From a bacterium (lineage in GTDB: Bacteria > SM23-81 > DAOVCL01), in NCBI GenBank assembly GCA_029932675.1, contig JAOZPP010000002.1:25052-89051 (forward strand): a DNA stretch of 64,000 bases. Direction: 5' to 3'. Of this stretch, positions 36,074 through 45,557 are shown piece by piece. A program made the translations under genes and the position numbers. Position 1 is the first letter of the stretch, and every line of letters begins with the position of its first letter. The notes beneath the pieces are model-generated. The model did no database searches. It saw only the letters and a list, made by a program, of their open reading frames with translations, and was not told the origin of the DNA.

Positions 36074-37291
36074 ATGAAAGAGAAGGAAGCAAACCTCTGG
36101 GATTACCTGTTGGTCCTCGCTAAATGGCGGAGGATAATTGGGCTGAACTTCGTGGGGGTCTGTCTGCTTGTGCTCCTCATTAGCTTCTTCCTGCCCAAGT
36201 GGTACACAGCAACTACCTCCCTCCTGCCCCCACAAGGGGAAGGAGGAGGGCTCTCCCTCCCCTCTGGCCTGGCCACTTTGGCCTCTCTGAGTGGAGGCTT
36301 CTCCCTTTCAGGGGCCGCTACCCCCTCCGATATCTTTGCTGCCATATTGAAGAGCAGGTCTGTAGCCGAGAGGGTGATCAAGAAGAATGGCCTGATGAAG
36401 GTCTACAGGACCAAAGATTTGGAGGAGGCAATGAGGACCCTCTATGATCATACCAACATCGATGTCTCCCCTGAAGGGATTATCAGAATTAAGGTTACAG
36501 AGAAAGACCCTAAGTTAGCTGCAGCGGTAGCCAATACCTTCGTGGAGGCCTTGGATAGGGTGAACAGGGAGAAGTCTACTTCCCGGGCAAAGAGCGCGCG
36601 CATCTTTATTGAGGAGAGGCTTGATTCCACCAAGGCCGAGCTGAAGAGGGCTGAGGAGAAGCTGAAGGAATTTCAGGAGGTGCATAAGGCCATCTCCTTA
36701 ACGGATCAGACAAAGGCCGCCATAGAGAAGGCCGCTGATCTGAGGGCAGAGAAGACGGTCTTAGAGATAAAATTAGGGGTGCTTCGTCAGATGATGGGGG
36801 GTGATCACCCTCAGATCCAGAGGCTAAAGACCCAGATAGGTGAATATGAGAAGCAGCTCAGGAGGATGGAATTGGGGGGAGGGGGTGGTGATGATTTCCT
36901 CCTCCCCTTCTCCCACGTTCCCTCCCTTGCCCTGGAACTGGCCAGGCTGACCAGGGACTTGAAGGTAGAGGAGGAGGTCTTCGAGCTCTTGACCCAGCAG
37001 TATGAACAGGCCAAGATCCAGGAGAAGAGGGACACGCCCACTGTGCAGGTCTTAGATGAGGCCCTCCCCCCCACTCACAAGAGCAAACCGAAAAGATCCC
37101 TTCTCATCGGTTTGGCTGGCCTCTTAAGCCTCTTTGTAGGGGTATTTTTGGCCTTTGGATTGGAATATATGGAAAAGGTGAGTGCCTCGGAGGATTCTGG
37201 GAAGCTCCTCCGTATCTCCTCCCTTCTGCGGGAGGACTATTTCCATTTGAGGGATAAGTTGAAGCGAAAGGGGAAGGAAAATAATGATTAG
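36074..37291 (+). CDS. Wzz/GumC-like chain length determinant
   Basis: Two TM segments flanking coiled-coil; PPTHKSKPKRSLLIGLAGLLSLFVGVFLAF. Confidence 0.88.
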   Translation: MKEKEANLWDYLLVLAKWRRIIGLNFVGVCLLVLLISFFLPKWYTATTSLLPPQGEGGGLSLPSGLATLASLSGGFSLSGAATPSDIFAAILKSRSVAERVIKKNGLMKVYRTKDLEEAMRTLYDHTNIDVSPEGIIRIKVTEKDPKLAAAVANTFVEALDRVNREKSTSRAKSARIFIEERLDSTKAELKRAEEKLKEFQEVHKAISLTDQTKAAIEKAADLRAEKTVLEIKLGVLRQMMGGDHPQIQRLKTQIGEYEKQLRRMELGGGGGDDFLLPFSHVPSLALELARLTRDLKVEEEVFELLTQQYEQAKIQEKRDTPTVQVLDEALPPTHKSKPKRSLLIGLAGLLSLFVGVFLAFGLEYMEKVSASEDSGKLLRISSLLREDYFHLRDKLKRKGKENND

Positions 37292-38291
37292 GGTTGGACA
37301 GATAGGTTTAGGTGCTTGGGGAAAGAACCTCTTACGCAATTTTCATAGCCTTCCCGGATGTCAGGTAGGGATAGGCTGCGACCAGGACCCGAAAAGGCTG
37401 GAAAAATTCCGGGGGGAATATCCCTCGGTGAGGTTCACCACCGATTTTGAGGAACTCCTCTCCGATGAAAGGCTCCAGGCGGTAGTAATAGCTACGCCCC
37501 CAGAATCCCATTATAATTTGGCCAAGGCCTCCCTGGAGGCGGGGAAGGATGTCTTTGTGGAGAAACCTCTGGTATTGAAAGTGGAAGAGGGGGAGGAGTT
37601 GGTGGATCTGGCCAAGAGGGAGGGGAAGGTGCTGATGGTAGGCCACATAATGGAATATCACCCAGCCACCTTAAAGCTAAAACAGCTCATTGAGGATGGC
37701 GAGCTGGGGGGGATCTATTACATCTATTCCACCAGGGTAAATTTGGGGAAGGTAAGGGAGATTGAAAATGCCCTCTGGAGCTTTGCCCCTCATGATGTAT
37801 CCATCATCCTCTACTTGTTGGGGAAAGTGCCGCTGAAGGTAACAGCCAATGGGATGGCCTATTTGAGGAAGGGTATTGAGGATGTTGCCTTCTCTACCCT
37901 CTACTTCGATGGGGGGACCCTGGCCCACATTCATGTCAGTTGGCTTGATCCCCATAAGATAAGGAAGATAACGGTTGTTGGCCAAAAGAAGATGGTTGTC
38001 TTCGATGATATGGAGTCAGCGGAGAAGATAAGGATATACGATAAGGGGGTCGATACCTATCGGGACTATGAGAACTATGGTGAATATCTCAGTTTGCGGC
38101 ATGGGGATGTACTCATCCCTAAGCTCAACTTGGTAGAGCCATTGAGGGCCGAGTGTGGACATTTTCTCCAGTGCGTGGAGGAGAGGGCGACTCCGAGGAG
38201 CGATGGGGAGGATGGCCTGCGGGTGCTCAAGGTTTTAGACGCTGCCCAGAAGTCTATGAAAATTGGGGGAGCGCCGGTGGAGATAAAATAA
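37284..38291 (+). CDS. Gfo/Idh/MocA oxidoreductase (WbpB/WlbA-like)
   Basis: IGLGAWGKN, ATPPESHYNLAKASLEAGKDVFVEKPL, GHIMEYHPA. Confidence 0.88.
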   Translation: MIRVGQIGLGAWGKNLLRNFHSLPGCQVGIGCDQDPKRLEKFRGEYPSVRFTTDFEELLSDERLQAVVIATPPESHYNLAKASLEAGKDVFVEKPLVLKVEEGEELVDLAKREGKVLMVGHIMEYHPATLKLKQLIEDGELGGIYYIYSTRVNLGKVREIENALWSFAPHDVSIILYLLGKVPLKVTANGMAYLRKGIEDVAFSTLYFDGGTLAHIHVSWLDPHKIRKITVVGQKKMVVFDDMESAEKIRIYDKGVDTYRDYENYGEYLSLRHGDVLIPKLNLVEPLRAECGHFLQCVEERATPRSDGEDGLRVLKVLDAAQKSMKIGGAPVEIK

Positions 38292-38352
38292 GGTGCAGTC
38301 CCCAGGGAGTAGGTTCCTCTTGGGTCTGCGGTGAATTATAAAAGGGGAGAAG

Positions 38353-39105
38353 ATGGAGAGTTACATTTCACCCCAAGCAAGACTTGGGGAAGGGACAAAA
38401 ATAGGTTACTTTACAGTGATTGAGGAGGGGGTGGAGGTAGGCAAAGGATGCGTGATTGGCAACAATGTGGTCATTCATCGGGGATCGAAGATTGGGGATC
38501 GGGTGAGGATTGATGATCAGACGGTGATCGGTAAGGACCTGATGAGGGCGGCCAATACGGCGGTGACCAAGGAGATGGAACTTCCGGGCGCGGTGGTCGG
38601 CGATGATTGTATAATCGGAACATCAGTGGTCATCTATCGCGGTTGTCAGTTGGGGCGTAAGGTGCTTGTCGCTGACTTAGCCACGGTGAGGGAAAACGTT
38701 ACAGTCGGCGATTACACCATAGTTGGGAGGGGGGTAGCAATAGAGAACTTCTGTAAAATAGGTTCCTGGTGTAAGCTGGAGACCGATGTCTATATCACCG
38801 CATATTCCACCTTGGAGGATAGGGTCTTCGTTGCCCCTTGTGTGGCCACGAGTAACGATAACTTCGTCGGCCGGACCAAGGAGAGGTTCAAGTACTTTAA
38901 AGGAGTGACCGTGCGAAAGGGGGGGAGGATTGGGCTTAATGCCACAATCTTGCCTGGAAAAGAGATCGGTGAAGATTCCTTGGTTGCTGCTGGATCGGTA
39001 GTAACCAAGGATACACCCCCGAGGAAGATCGCCTTGGGCTCACCGGCAAGGCCCTGGAGGGATGTCCCCCCGGAACAGTTGTTGGAAAATCAGGGGTGGG
39101 AGTAG
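38353..39105 (+). CDS. Left-handed beta-helix N-acetyltransferase (WbpD/WlbB-like)
   Basis: Hexapeptide repeats; DNFVGRTKERFKYFKGVTV; ALGSPARPWRDVPPEQLL. Confidence 0.85.
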   Translation: MESYISPQARLGEGTKIGYFTVIEEGVEVGKGCVIGNNVVIHRGSKIGDRVRIDDQTVIGKDLMRAANTAVTKEMELPGAVVGDDCIIGTSVVIYRGCQLGRKVLVADLATVRENVTVGDYTIVGRGVAIENFCKIGSWCKLETDVYITAYSTLEDRVFVAPCVATSNDNFVGRTKERFKYFKGVTVRKGGRIGLNATILPGKEIGEDSLVAAGSVVTKDTPPRKIALGSPARPWRDVPPEQLLENQGWE

Positions 39106-39108
39106 AAG

Positions 39109-40233
39109 ATGGCTGTTCCATTGCTTGATTTGAAGCGTCAATGGGAGGAAGTGGGAAGGGAGATAAGGGAAGCCATAGAGGAGGTGCTGAAGAGTCAGTG
39201 GTTCATCCTTGGACCCCAAGTGAAGGAGCTTGAGGAGGAAGTAGCCTCCTACTGTGGCACTAAGTATGCGGTGGGGGTGGCCTCAGGGTCTGATGCCCTC
39301 CTCTTGGCCCTTAAGGCGCTGGGGATTGGTCCAGGGGATGAGGTAATCACCACTTCCTTTTCCTTCTTTGCCACAGCGGGTTCGATCTCCAGATCTGGGG
39401 CAAAGCCAGTCTTCGTGGATATTGATCCACTGACCTTTAATATTGATCCATCCCTCATAGAGCCTAAGATCACCTCAAGGACAAAGGCTATCCTTCCCGT
39501 GCACCTCTTTGGTCAGTGTGCGGATATGGATCCAATTTTGGAGATAGCCAGGGGGCACAACCTCGCCGTAGTAGAGGACGCTGCTCAGGCTATTGGCTCT
39601 GAATATAAGGGGAGGAGAGCTGGTTCCTTGGGGACACTTGGTTGCTTTAGCTTCTTCCCCAGTAAGAACTTAGGTGGATTTGGTGACGGGGGTATGGTGA
39701 CTACCGATGACCAGGAATTGGCCAATAAGGTGGAGATCCTGAGGAGACACGGGGGAAGCATTGAATACCACCACTCCATGATCGGCTACAACTCCCGCCT
39801 TGATACCCTTCAGGCAGCCATCCTCAAGGTGAAGCTCAAATACTTAGATGGGTGGACGGAGAGGAGGCAGGAAAATGCTCGTTACTATGACCAGGCGTTG
39901 CGGGATCTGTCTGAGGTGGAGACCCCCCCGGATTTGGGGTTCGGTCGGCATATCTATAATCAATATACCTTAAGGGCTAAGCGAAGGGATGAGTTGAAGG
40001 CGAGGTTGCAGGAAAAGGGGATAGGCTGCAAGATCTATTATCCCCTTCCCCTTCCCCTTCAGGAGTGCTATCGCTCCTTAGGCTATAAGGAGGGGGATAT
40101 GCCCCAGGCAGAGAGGGCTGCTCAGGAGGTTATCTCCATCCCCATCTTCCCAGAGCTAAGCCAGAGGGAGAAAGAGGAGGTTGTAGGGGCTATCAGGGAT
40201 TTCTATGGGGGTAGCTCTCCGATTTCCGCCTAA
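39109..40233 (+). CDS. DegT/DnrJ/EryC1/StrS aminotransferase (WbpE/WlbC-like)
   Basis: GVASGSDALLLALKALGIGPGDEVITTSFSFFATA; VEDAAQAIGSEYKG; SFFPSKNLGGFGDGGM. Confidence 0.93.
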   Translation: MAVPLLDLKRQWEEVGREIREAIEEVLKSQWFILGPQVKELEEEVASYCGTKYAVGVASGSDALLLALKALGIGPGDEVITTSFSFFATAGSISRSGAKPVFVDIDPLTFNIDPSLIEPKITSRTKAILPVHLFGQCADMDPILEIARGHNLAVVEDAAQAIGSEYKGRRAGSLGTLGCFSFFPSKNLGGFGDGGMVTTDDQELANKVEILRRHGGSIEYHHSMIGYNSRLDTLQAAILKVKLKYLDGWTERRQENARYYDQALRDLSEVETPPDLGFGRHIYNQYTLRAKRRDELKARLQEKGIGCKIYYPLPLPLQECYRSLGYKEGDMPQAERAAQEVISIPIFPELSQREKEEVVGAIRDFYGGSSPISA

Positions 40234-40966
40234 GGTCTTCCAGAGGGAGGACCTCTTCTCTCAGCTTCCCCGGCTAAAGGCACTTTTCTCCCAAGAGGAG
40301 GTGATGGCGGCTTATCTCTTTGGTTCCGTTCTCCAGGGGGGGGCCCGGCCAGGGAGTGATCTGGATATAGCCATCCAAGGGGGGGAGGGATACGAATGGG
40401 CGCGACTCTATGGGAGGATCTATAAAGGGCTCTGCGAACTTTTGGAGGCAGATAATATCGATTTAGTTATCCTTAATGAAGCACCAGCATCCCTGAGAGC
40501 TAAGGCCCTAAGCGAGGGGTTCCCCCTATATCTCAGGGGAGAGGGAGTTACCTTTCCAGAGATGGTCTCACAATCCAGTGAGTTTTGTCCCTTTGAGGGG
40601 ACCTCAGCACTTACGGTGTTGGCCGAGGTGCTTCGCGGACTAAGGGGTGAGGAAGGGGGTGATCCTCAGCTTCTTAAGTTGGCTTTGATGAAGGGGATAA
40701 GGGCTGCCTCTGAATCGGCTAAGTGGGTAATAGAAGGGGTTTGCGTGGGGGAATACGAAAGGTTGGAGCAGGCCAAAGAAGCCCTGAAGGATGGACTCTC
40801 TCCCTACCGATTTTCCGATTGGATTACCGTCCTCTTGACCATTCGCAAAGTTTTGGTACATCTTCTCTGGAAACTGGAGGACCCCACATCCGAGATAATG
40901 GATATACCCACCTTTACTAACTGTTTCAGCCAGGTCCTTAGTTATTTGGACTTTGCCTTAGGATGA
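40205..40966 (+). CDS. MNT nucleotidyltransferase fused to HEPN-like domain
   Basis: N-terminus FGSVLQGGARPGSDLDIAI (GSx10DxD); C-terminus aligns to the HepT region at 47.3-47.6 kb, with IRKVLVHLLWKLE matching FRNILVHDYLEIE (Rx4H). Confidence 0.75.
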   Translation: MGVALRFPPKVFQREDLFSQLPRLKALFSQEEVMAAYLFGSVLQGGARPGSDLDIAIQGGEGYEWARLYGRIYKGLCELLEADNIDLVILNEAPASLRAKALSEGFPLYLRGEGVTFPEMVSQSSEFCPFEGTSALTVLAEVLRGLRGEEGGDPQLLKLALMKGIRAASESAKWVIEGVCVGEYERLEQAKEALKDGLSPYRFSDWITVLLTIRKVLVHLLWKLEDPTSEIMDIPTFTNCFSQVLSYLDFALG

Positions 40967-42036
40967 AGATAGCCTCCATCGTAGGAGCCAGGCCACAGTT
41001 TATTAAAGCCGCTCCCCTCTCCAGAAGGTTGCGGAAGGGACACCAAGAGCTGCTCATCCATACCGGCCAGCACTATGATCGAGAGCTATCCCATATCTTT
41101 TTTGAACAGTTAAAGATCCCCAGACCGGACTATAATTTGCAGGTGGGCTCGGGAGGCCACGGAGAACAGACAGGAAAGATGCTCCTCAAGGTGGAGAGGG
41201 TTCTCCTCAAGGAGGAGCCAGATCTGGTTATAGTCTATGGAGATACAAACTCCACCTTGGCTGGAGCGTTGGCCGCTGTCAAGCTCCATATAAAATTAGC
41301 CCATGTGGAGGCTGGGCTGAGAAGCTATAATCGGAGGATGCCCGAAGAGATCAACAGGGTATTGACCGATCACATCTCTGATCTGCTCTTTTCTCCTTCC
41401 CTGAGGGCAGTGGAAAACTTGCAAAGGGAAGGCATAAAGGAAGGGGTTTATCAGGTGGGTGACGTTATGTTTGATGCCTTGAGGGAGAATATAGAGGTTG
41501 CCCGGAGGGTATCCGGGGTTATGGAGGAATTGGGGCTTTCGGAGGGGGAATTTCTGCTGTTGACCATTCATCGGGAGGAGAATACAAACCAATTTGAAAA
41601 CCTCAATTCCCTCGTTACAGCCATTACCTCCCTGGAAGAAAGGGTCGTCTTTCCTGCCCATCCCCGGGTAAGGAAATGGCTTCGTCACTGGGGCCTCTGG
41701 GAGCGGTGCTTGACTTCCCCTAACCTGATGATTATTGAACCGGTAGGATATTTGGATATGCTTTGCTTAGAGGAGAGGGCCAAGGCAGTTCTTACAGATT
41801 CGGGGGGAATGCAAAAGGAGGCCTATTATCTGAGGACCCCCTGTCTCACCCTCCGGGAGGAGACTGAGTGGGTTGAGCTCGTAGAGGGTGGATGGAACGT
41901 CCTGGTGGGAACCAAGGCAGAGAAAATTAAGAGAGCTCTTGCTCATCTTAGCCTACCCCTCCAGGAGGGGAACCCCTATGGGCGAGGAGAGGCGAGCAAG
42001 AGGATAGCAGAGATCATTGGAAGAATAGGGAATTAA
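40963..42036 (+). CDS. UDP-GlcNAc 2-epimerase family, non-hydrolysing (WecB/WbpI-like)
   Basis: GARPQFIKAAPLSR, HTGQHYDRELS, VYGDTNSTLAGALAA, HVEAGLRSYNRRMPEEINR, TDSGGMQKEAYYL. Confidence 0.92.
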   Translation: MKIASIVGARPQFIKAAPLSRRLRKGHQELLIHTGQHYDRELSHIFFEQLKIPRPDYNLQVGSGGHGEQTGKMLLKVERVLLKEEPDLVIVYGDTNSTLAGALAAVKLHIKLAHVEAGLRSYNRRMPEEINRVLTDHISDLLFSPSLRAVENLQREGIKEGVYQVGDVMFDALRENIEVARRVSGVMEELGLSEGEFLLLTIHREENTNQFENLNSLVTAITSLEERVVFPAHPRVRKWLRHWGLWERCLTSPNLMIIEPVGYLDMLCLEERAKAVLTDSGGMQKEAYYLRTPCLTLREETEWVELVEGGWNVLVGTKAEKIKRALAHLSLPLQEGNPYGRGEASKRIAEIIGRIGN

Positions 42037-42053
42037 TAATTGGAGGTTTTGAG

Positions 42054-43499
42054 ATAAAGACAGTTCAAAGGATAGCCAAGAATGCTATAGCTCTTTCTCT
42101 TACGAATATCTTTAGTCTTCTAACCGGTTTCTTCCTTACCATCCTTGTGGCCAGATATTGGGGAGTAGAGGATCTGGGAAGATATGCCTTTGTCTTTGCC
42201 TTCATTGCCCCTTTCTCCTTTCTTACCGATTTGGGCATCAACCTTTTGATCATTAGGGAAGGAGCAAGGGATAAGGAGCGGTTGCGCCTCTATGTGAGCA
42301 ATGGCATAGGGTTGTCCACGATCCTCTCCAGCTTTACACTCCTTCTGGTGTTTATAGGGATCTACTTTTTTAAGCAAGCCTGGGATGTAAGGCTCGCTGT
42401 GTTGGTAGCTGGTCTCTATCTATGGGTGGGGGCTTATGTCCAACTACTTAGGGGCTCCTTTCATGCCTTGGAGAGGATGGAATATGAGACATTGGCCAGT
42501 GCCACAGGGAGGATCTTCACCGCTGGCCTAGGGGCCTTGGTGATCATCTGGGGGGGAAACCTGATCGAACTGGTTTTGGTATTCCTGGGTGGACGACTGA
42601 TAAACCTGATAATAGGGCTCTCCCTATACAAAAAGAAGGTGGGGTTACCCAATTGGGGATCAGATCTCCGGGTCTGGAAGGAGCTAATAGGGAAGGCTTA
42701 TCCATTCGGTCTAAACCTCATCTTTTCCACCATCTACATCCAGATCGATCAGGTGATGCTCTCCCTGATGAGGGGAGACAGGGAGTTGGGTTTTTATAAG
42801 GCCGCGGCAGCTCTCATGATCAACCTTCCCCTGATCGCTGGGGTTTTGAACTCCTCCCTCCTTCCCATTATGTCCAGGGAATATCTTGCGGATAAGTCAA
42901 GACTGATCAAACTCTTTGAAGGATCATTTCGCTATCTCTTTGCCATTGGTTTCCCCATTGCCTTGGGAACTACCATTTTGGCCCCGCGATTCATTGCCCT
43001 ATTCTTCGGAGAGAAGTTTGTCCCTTCCATTTTAGCTTTACAGATCTTAATTTGGACTGTTCCCTTAAGGTTTGTGAACAGTACATTTGGCACCGTTTTA
43101 ACCTCTATTAACCGTCAAAAGATAAGGATGGTAATCGTTGGTCTGGGGGCCGGTTTCAACCTTCTCACGAACCTTTGGTTCATCTCCAGGTTTGGCTACA
43201 TTGGGGCCAGTATTACCACCTTAGCTACTGAGTTCCTCCTCTTTGGCTTGGTCTATGGAAATGTCTCCAAGCTCTTCTATCGTCTATCAATTGTAAAGAA
43301 CTGCTACCGTCCATTTTTTGCCGCTTCTCTGATGGGGGTTATGGTTTTCCTCCTTGGCTCTTTCCACCTTTGGTTAATCCTGTTAGCCTCGATTCTCTTC
43401 TATCTTGGCCTCCTCTATGGATTGGGCGGTTTCTCCTCTGAGGATAGGGAGGTCCTTTCCACAGTTTTGGGCCGGTGGGGGAGGGGTGGCGAAAGATAA
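42054..43499 (+). CDS. Wzx-like oligosaccharide flippase
   Basis: Multi-TM; N-terminal IKTVQRIAKNAIALSLTNIFSLLTGFFLTILVARYWG lies upstream of the ORF-track GTG (42147), read from ATA 42054 preceded by GGAGG. Confidence 0.87.
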   Translation: MKTVQRIAKNAIALSLTNIFSLLTGFFLTILVARYWGVEDLGRYAFVFAFIAPFSFLTDLGINLLIIREGARDKERLRLYVSNGIGLSTILSSFTLLLVFIGIYFFKQAWDVRLAVLVAGLYLWVGAYVQLLRGSFHALERMEYETLASATGRIFTAGLGALVIIWGGNLIELVLVFLGGRLINLIIGLSLYKKKVGLPNWGSDLRVWKELIGKAYPFGLNLIFSTIYIQIDQVMLSLMRGDRELGFYKAAAALMINLPLIAGVLNSSLLPIMSREYLADKSRLIKLFEGSFRYLFAIGFPIALGTTILAPRFIALFFGEKFVPSILALQILIWTVPLRFVNSTFGTVLTSINRQKIRMVIVGLGAGFNLLTNLWFISRFGYIGASITTLATEFLLFGLVYGNVSKLFYRLSIVKNCYRPFFAASLMGVMVFLLGSFHLWLILLASILFYLGLLYGLGGFSSEDREVLSTVLGRWGRGGER

Positions 43500-43564
43500 T
43501 CGTGGCAATTTGTAGATAAGGCATCGTTGTTCGTTGAGTTGTCTTATAGTTTAAACCCTTTACT

Positions 43565-43751
43565 CCCGAATTATTCACAAGTTGGAAATGAATTGGTATA
43601 ACTCTCTTAAATTTAAGGTATTATGTGTTTGTCTGGTAGGGACAGACATTTATGTCTGTCCGCTTCCTTGGACTCCGCTAAGGCGGAGTCCCTCCAGTGA
43701 GAAACTATGGCCTTTCAAGAATGTTCATATGTTTTTATGAATAAATCCGGG
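43565..43751 (+). repeat. MITE-like element copy A
   Basis: CCCGAATTATTCACAA...TTATGAATAAATCCGGG ends; internal hairpins GGACAGACATTTATGTCTGTCC and GGACTCCGCTAAGGCGGAGTCC. Confidence 0.85.
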
Positions 43752-43767
43752 TAAACTATCCATATAG

Positions 43768-44505
43768 ATGAAAGCGATAATATTGGCCGCTGGAGTTGGC
43801 CGCAGGCTCTACCCACTGACCAAGGACGTCCCTAAGTGCATGCTTCAAATAGGGGATAGACCCCTTCTCACCCAAATTGTAGGGAACCTCATCGAGGCAG
43901 GAATCAAGGAAATTTTAATCGTTACCGGCCATGGCGCTCAATTCGTGGAGGATCTGGCCAACTCCCTCAAAGGGGGCAGGATTAGTTGTCTCTACAATCC
44001 CAACTATGCAGGGATGAACAATTGCTACTCCCTTTGGCTGGCCCTAAGGAAAATTCCAGATGGTGTTCTTATATACAACTCAGACCTCCTCTGTGGAAAG
44101 GGCTTGGTGAGAAGGATAGTCGAGGTTTCATCGAAGGATTCACTTCTTATAGACAGTGGGAAGGCTTTGGGTGGAGAGGAGATGAAGGTGCAGCTTAATG
44201 GGGAAGGCAGGCTTAGCAAAATAAGCAAGGGGCTTTCACCAGCCCAAGCAAGTGGGGAATATATCGGACTGGCCAAGTTCTCCCGTCGAGGTAGGGATAA
44301 GCTTTTAAATTACCTCAATTTTTTGATCAAAGGTGGAGGGGTAGATCAGTTTTACGAAGCGGCTTTCGATCTTTTAGCCAAATCTCATCCTCTCTATGGG
44401 GTCTGTTTCCAAGGAGAGCCTTGGGTAGAGATCGACAACTTTGAGGATTTAAAGAGAGCGAGGGACCAGATCTGGCCTCGGCTAATGAAGGATAATCAAC
44501 CTTGA
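43768..44505 (+). CDS. Sugar-phosphate/phosphoalcohol nucleotidyltransferase (LicC-like)
   Basis: MKAIILAAGVGRRLYPLTKDVPKCMLQIGDRPLL; NNCYSLWLA; WVEIDNFEDLKRA. Confidence 0.85.
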   Translation: MKAIILAAGVGRRLYPLTKDVPKCMLQIGDRPLLTQIVGNLIEAGIKEILIVTGHGAQFVEDLANSLKGGRISCLYNPNYAGMNNCYSLWLALRKIPDGVLIYNSDLLCGKGLVRRIVEVSSKDSLLIDSGKALGGEEMKVQLNGEGRLSKISKGLSPAQASGEYIGLAKFSRRGRDKLLNYLNFLIKGGGVDQFYEAAFDLLAKSHPLYGVCFQGEPWVEIDNFEDLKRARDQIWPRLMKDNQP

Positions 44506-45557
44506 TTTCTCGCGATATAAGCATCCCCCTAATGTTGGAAATAGGGGAGGGCCTAATTGATAGGTTATCCTCAGTTCTCCTCTCCTATAGCCTTTCCTTT
44601 CAAAAGGCCCTCATCCTCTACGACGAGATAACTTATGCGGTAGCAGGGAAGCGGGTCTGCCGGGTGCTTTCCTCTGATTCTCAAGTCTTTGAATTACTGG
44701 TAGAAGGAAACACCACAGATTCTGTATCCTCAGTGAGAAGGGAGATCAGGAGCCGTCTACCGGATGTAGTGGTAGGGGTTGGAGGAGGAACTGTCTTGGA
44801 TGTAGGGAAATATGCTGCCTCCCTGGAGAATGTAAACTTTTTGAGCGTTCCCACCGTGGCTTCCAATGACGGTATTTCCTCCCCCATAGCGGTGATTAAG
44901 TCAGAAGGGAGGAGCCTAAGTTTAGGGGCCAAAATGCCTTTAGGGGTAATTGCCGATCTAAAGGTCATCAGGAATGCTCCACGGAGGATGATTCGAGCAG
45001 GGGTAGGAGACCTTGTCTCCAATCTTTCGGCAATAGAGGACTGGAAATTGGCCTTCAGGGAGGGGAAGGACCGATTCGATAACTTCGCTGCTCTCCTTGC
45101 CGAAGCTGGGGCAGAGGCTGTCTTTAACTTTGCCCAGCCTGATCTGGGGGACCTAAATTTCCTCTCCAGATTGATAAACGGACTAGTCTTAAGCGGAGTA
45201 AGTATGGGGATAGCCGGTTCCTCCAGGCCGTGTAGTGGAGGGGAGCATGAGATAAGCCACAGTTTGGATAGGGTTGCATCGAAGCCAGCCCTGCATGGAG
45301 AACAAGTGGCTTTAGGGACGATCCTCACCACATATTTTAGAGGGGAGGATTTCCGCCCTTTAAAGGATTTTTTGAGTTCCATTGGACTTCCCCTAACTGC
45401 CGATAGCCTCGGCCTCTCCCCCCAGGAGTTGGTCCAGGCCATCGTCGATGCCCCCCAGACCCGTCCAGGGAGATACACCATCTTAGAGAAGATTGGAGTT
45501 GATGAGGAGAAGGCTAAAGAGGCCCTGATCGAGACAGGGATTTGTATAGGGTTCTGA
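44502..45557 (+). CDS. sn-glycerol-1-phosphate dehydrogenase-like (EgsA/AraM family)
   Basis: VVGVGGGTVLDVGKYAA; FLSVPTVASNDGISSPIAVIK; SGGEHEISHSLD; HGEQVALGTILTTY. Confidence 0.87.
   Translation: MISRDISIPLMLEIGEGLIDRLSSVLLSYSLSFQKALILYDEITYAVAGKRVCRVLSSDSQVFELLVEGNTTDSVSSVRREIRSRLPDVVVGVGGGTVLDVGKYAASLENVNFLSVPTVASNDGISSPIAVIKSEGRSLSLGAKMPLGVIADLKVIRNAPRRMIRAGVGDLVSNLSAIEDWKLAFREGKDRFDNFAALLAEAGAEAVFNFAQPDLGDLNFLSRLINGLVLSGVSMGIAGSSRPCSGGEHEISHSLDRVASKPALHGEQVALGTILTTYFRGEDFRPLKDFLSSIGLPLTADSLGLSPQELVQAIVDAPQTRPGRYTILEKIGVDEEKAKEALIETGICIGF

Noticed and set aside
44502-45557. Archaeal contamination as explanation for the G1PDH-like gene
   Set aside because: It overlaps bacterial-style neighbours by 4 nt and sits inside a bacterial polysaccharide operon with bacterial promoters; bacterial G1PDH homologues are established.
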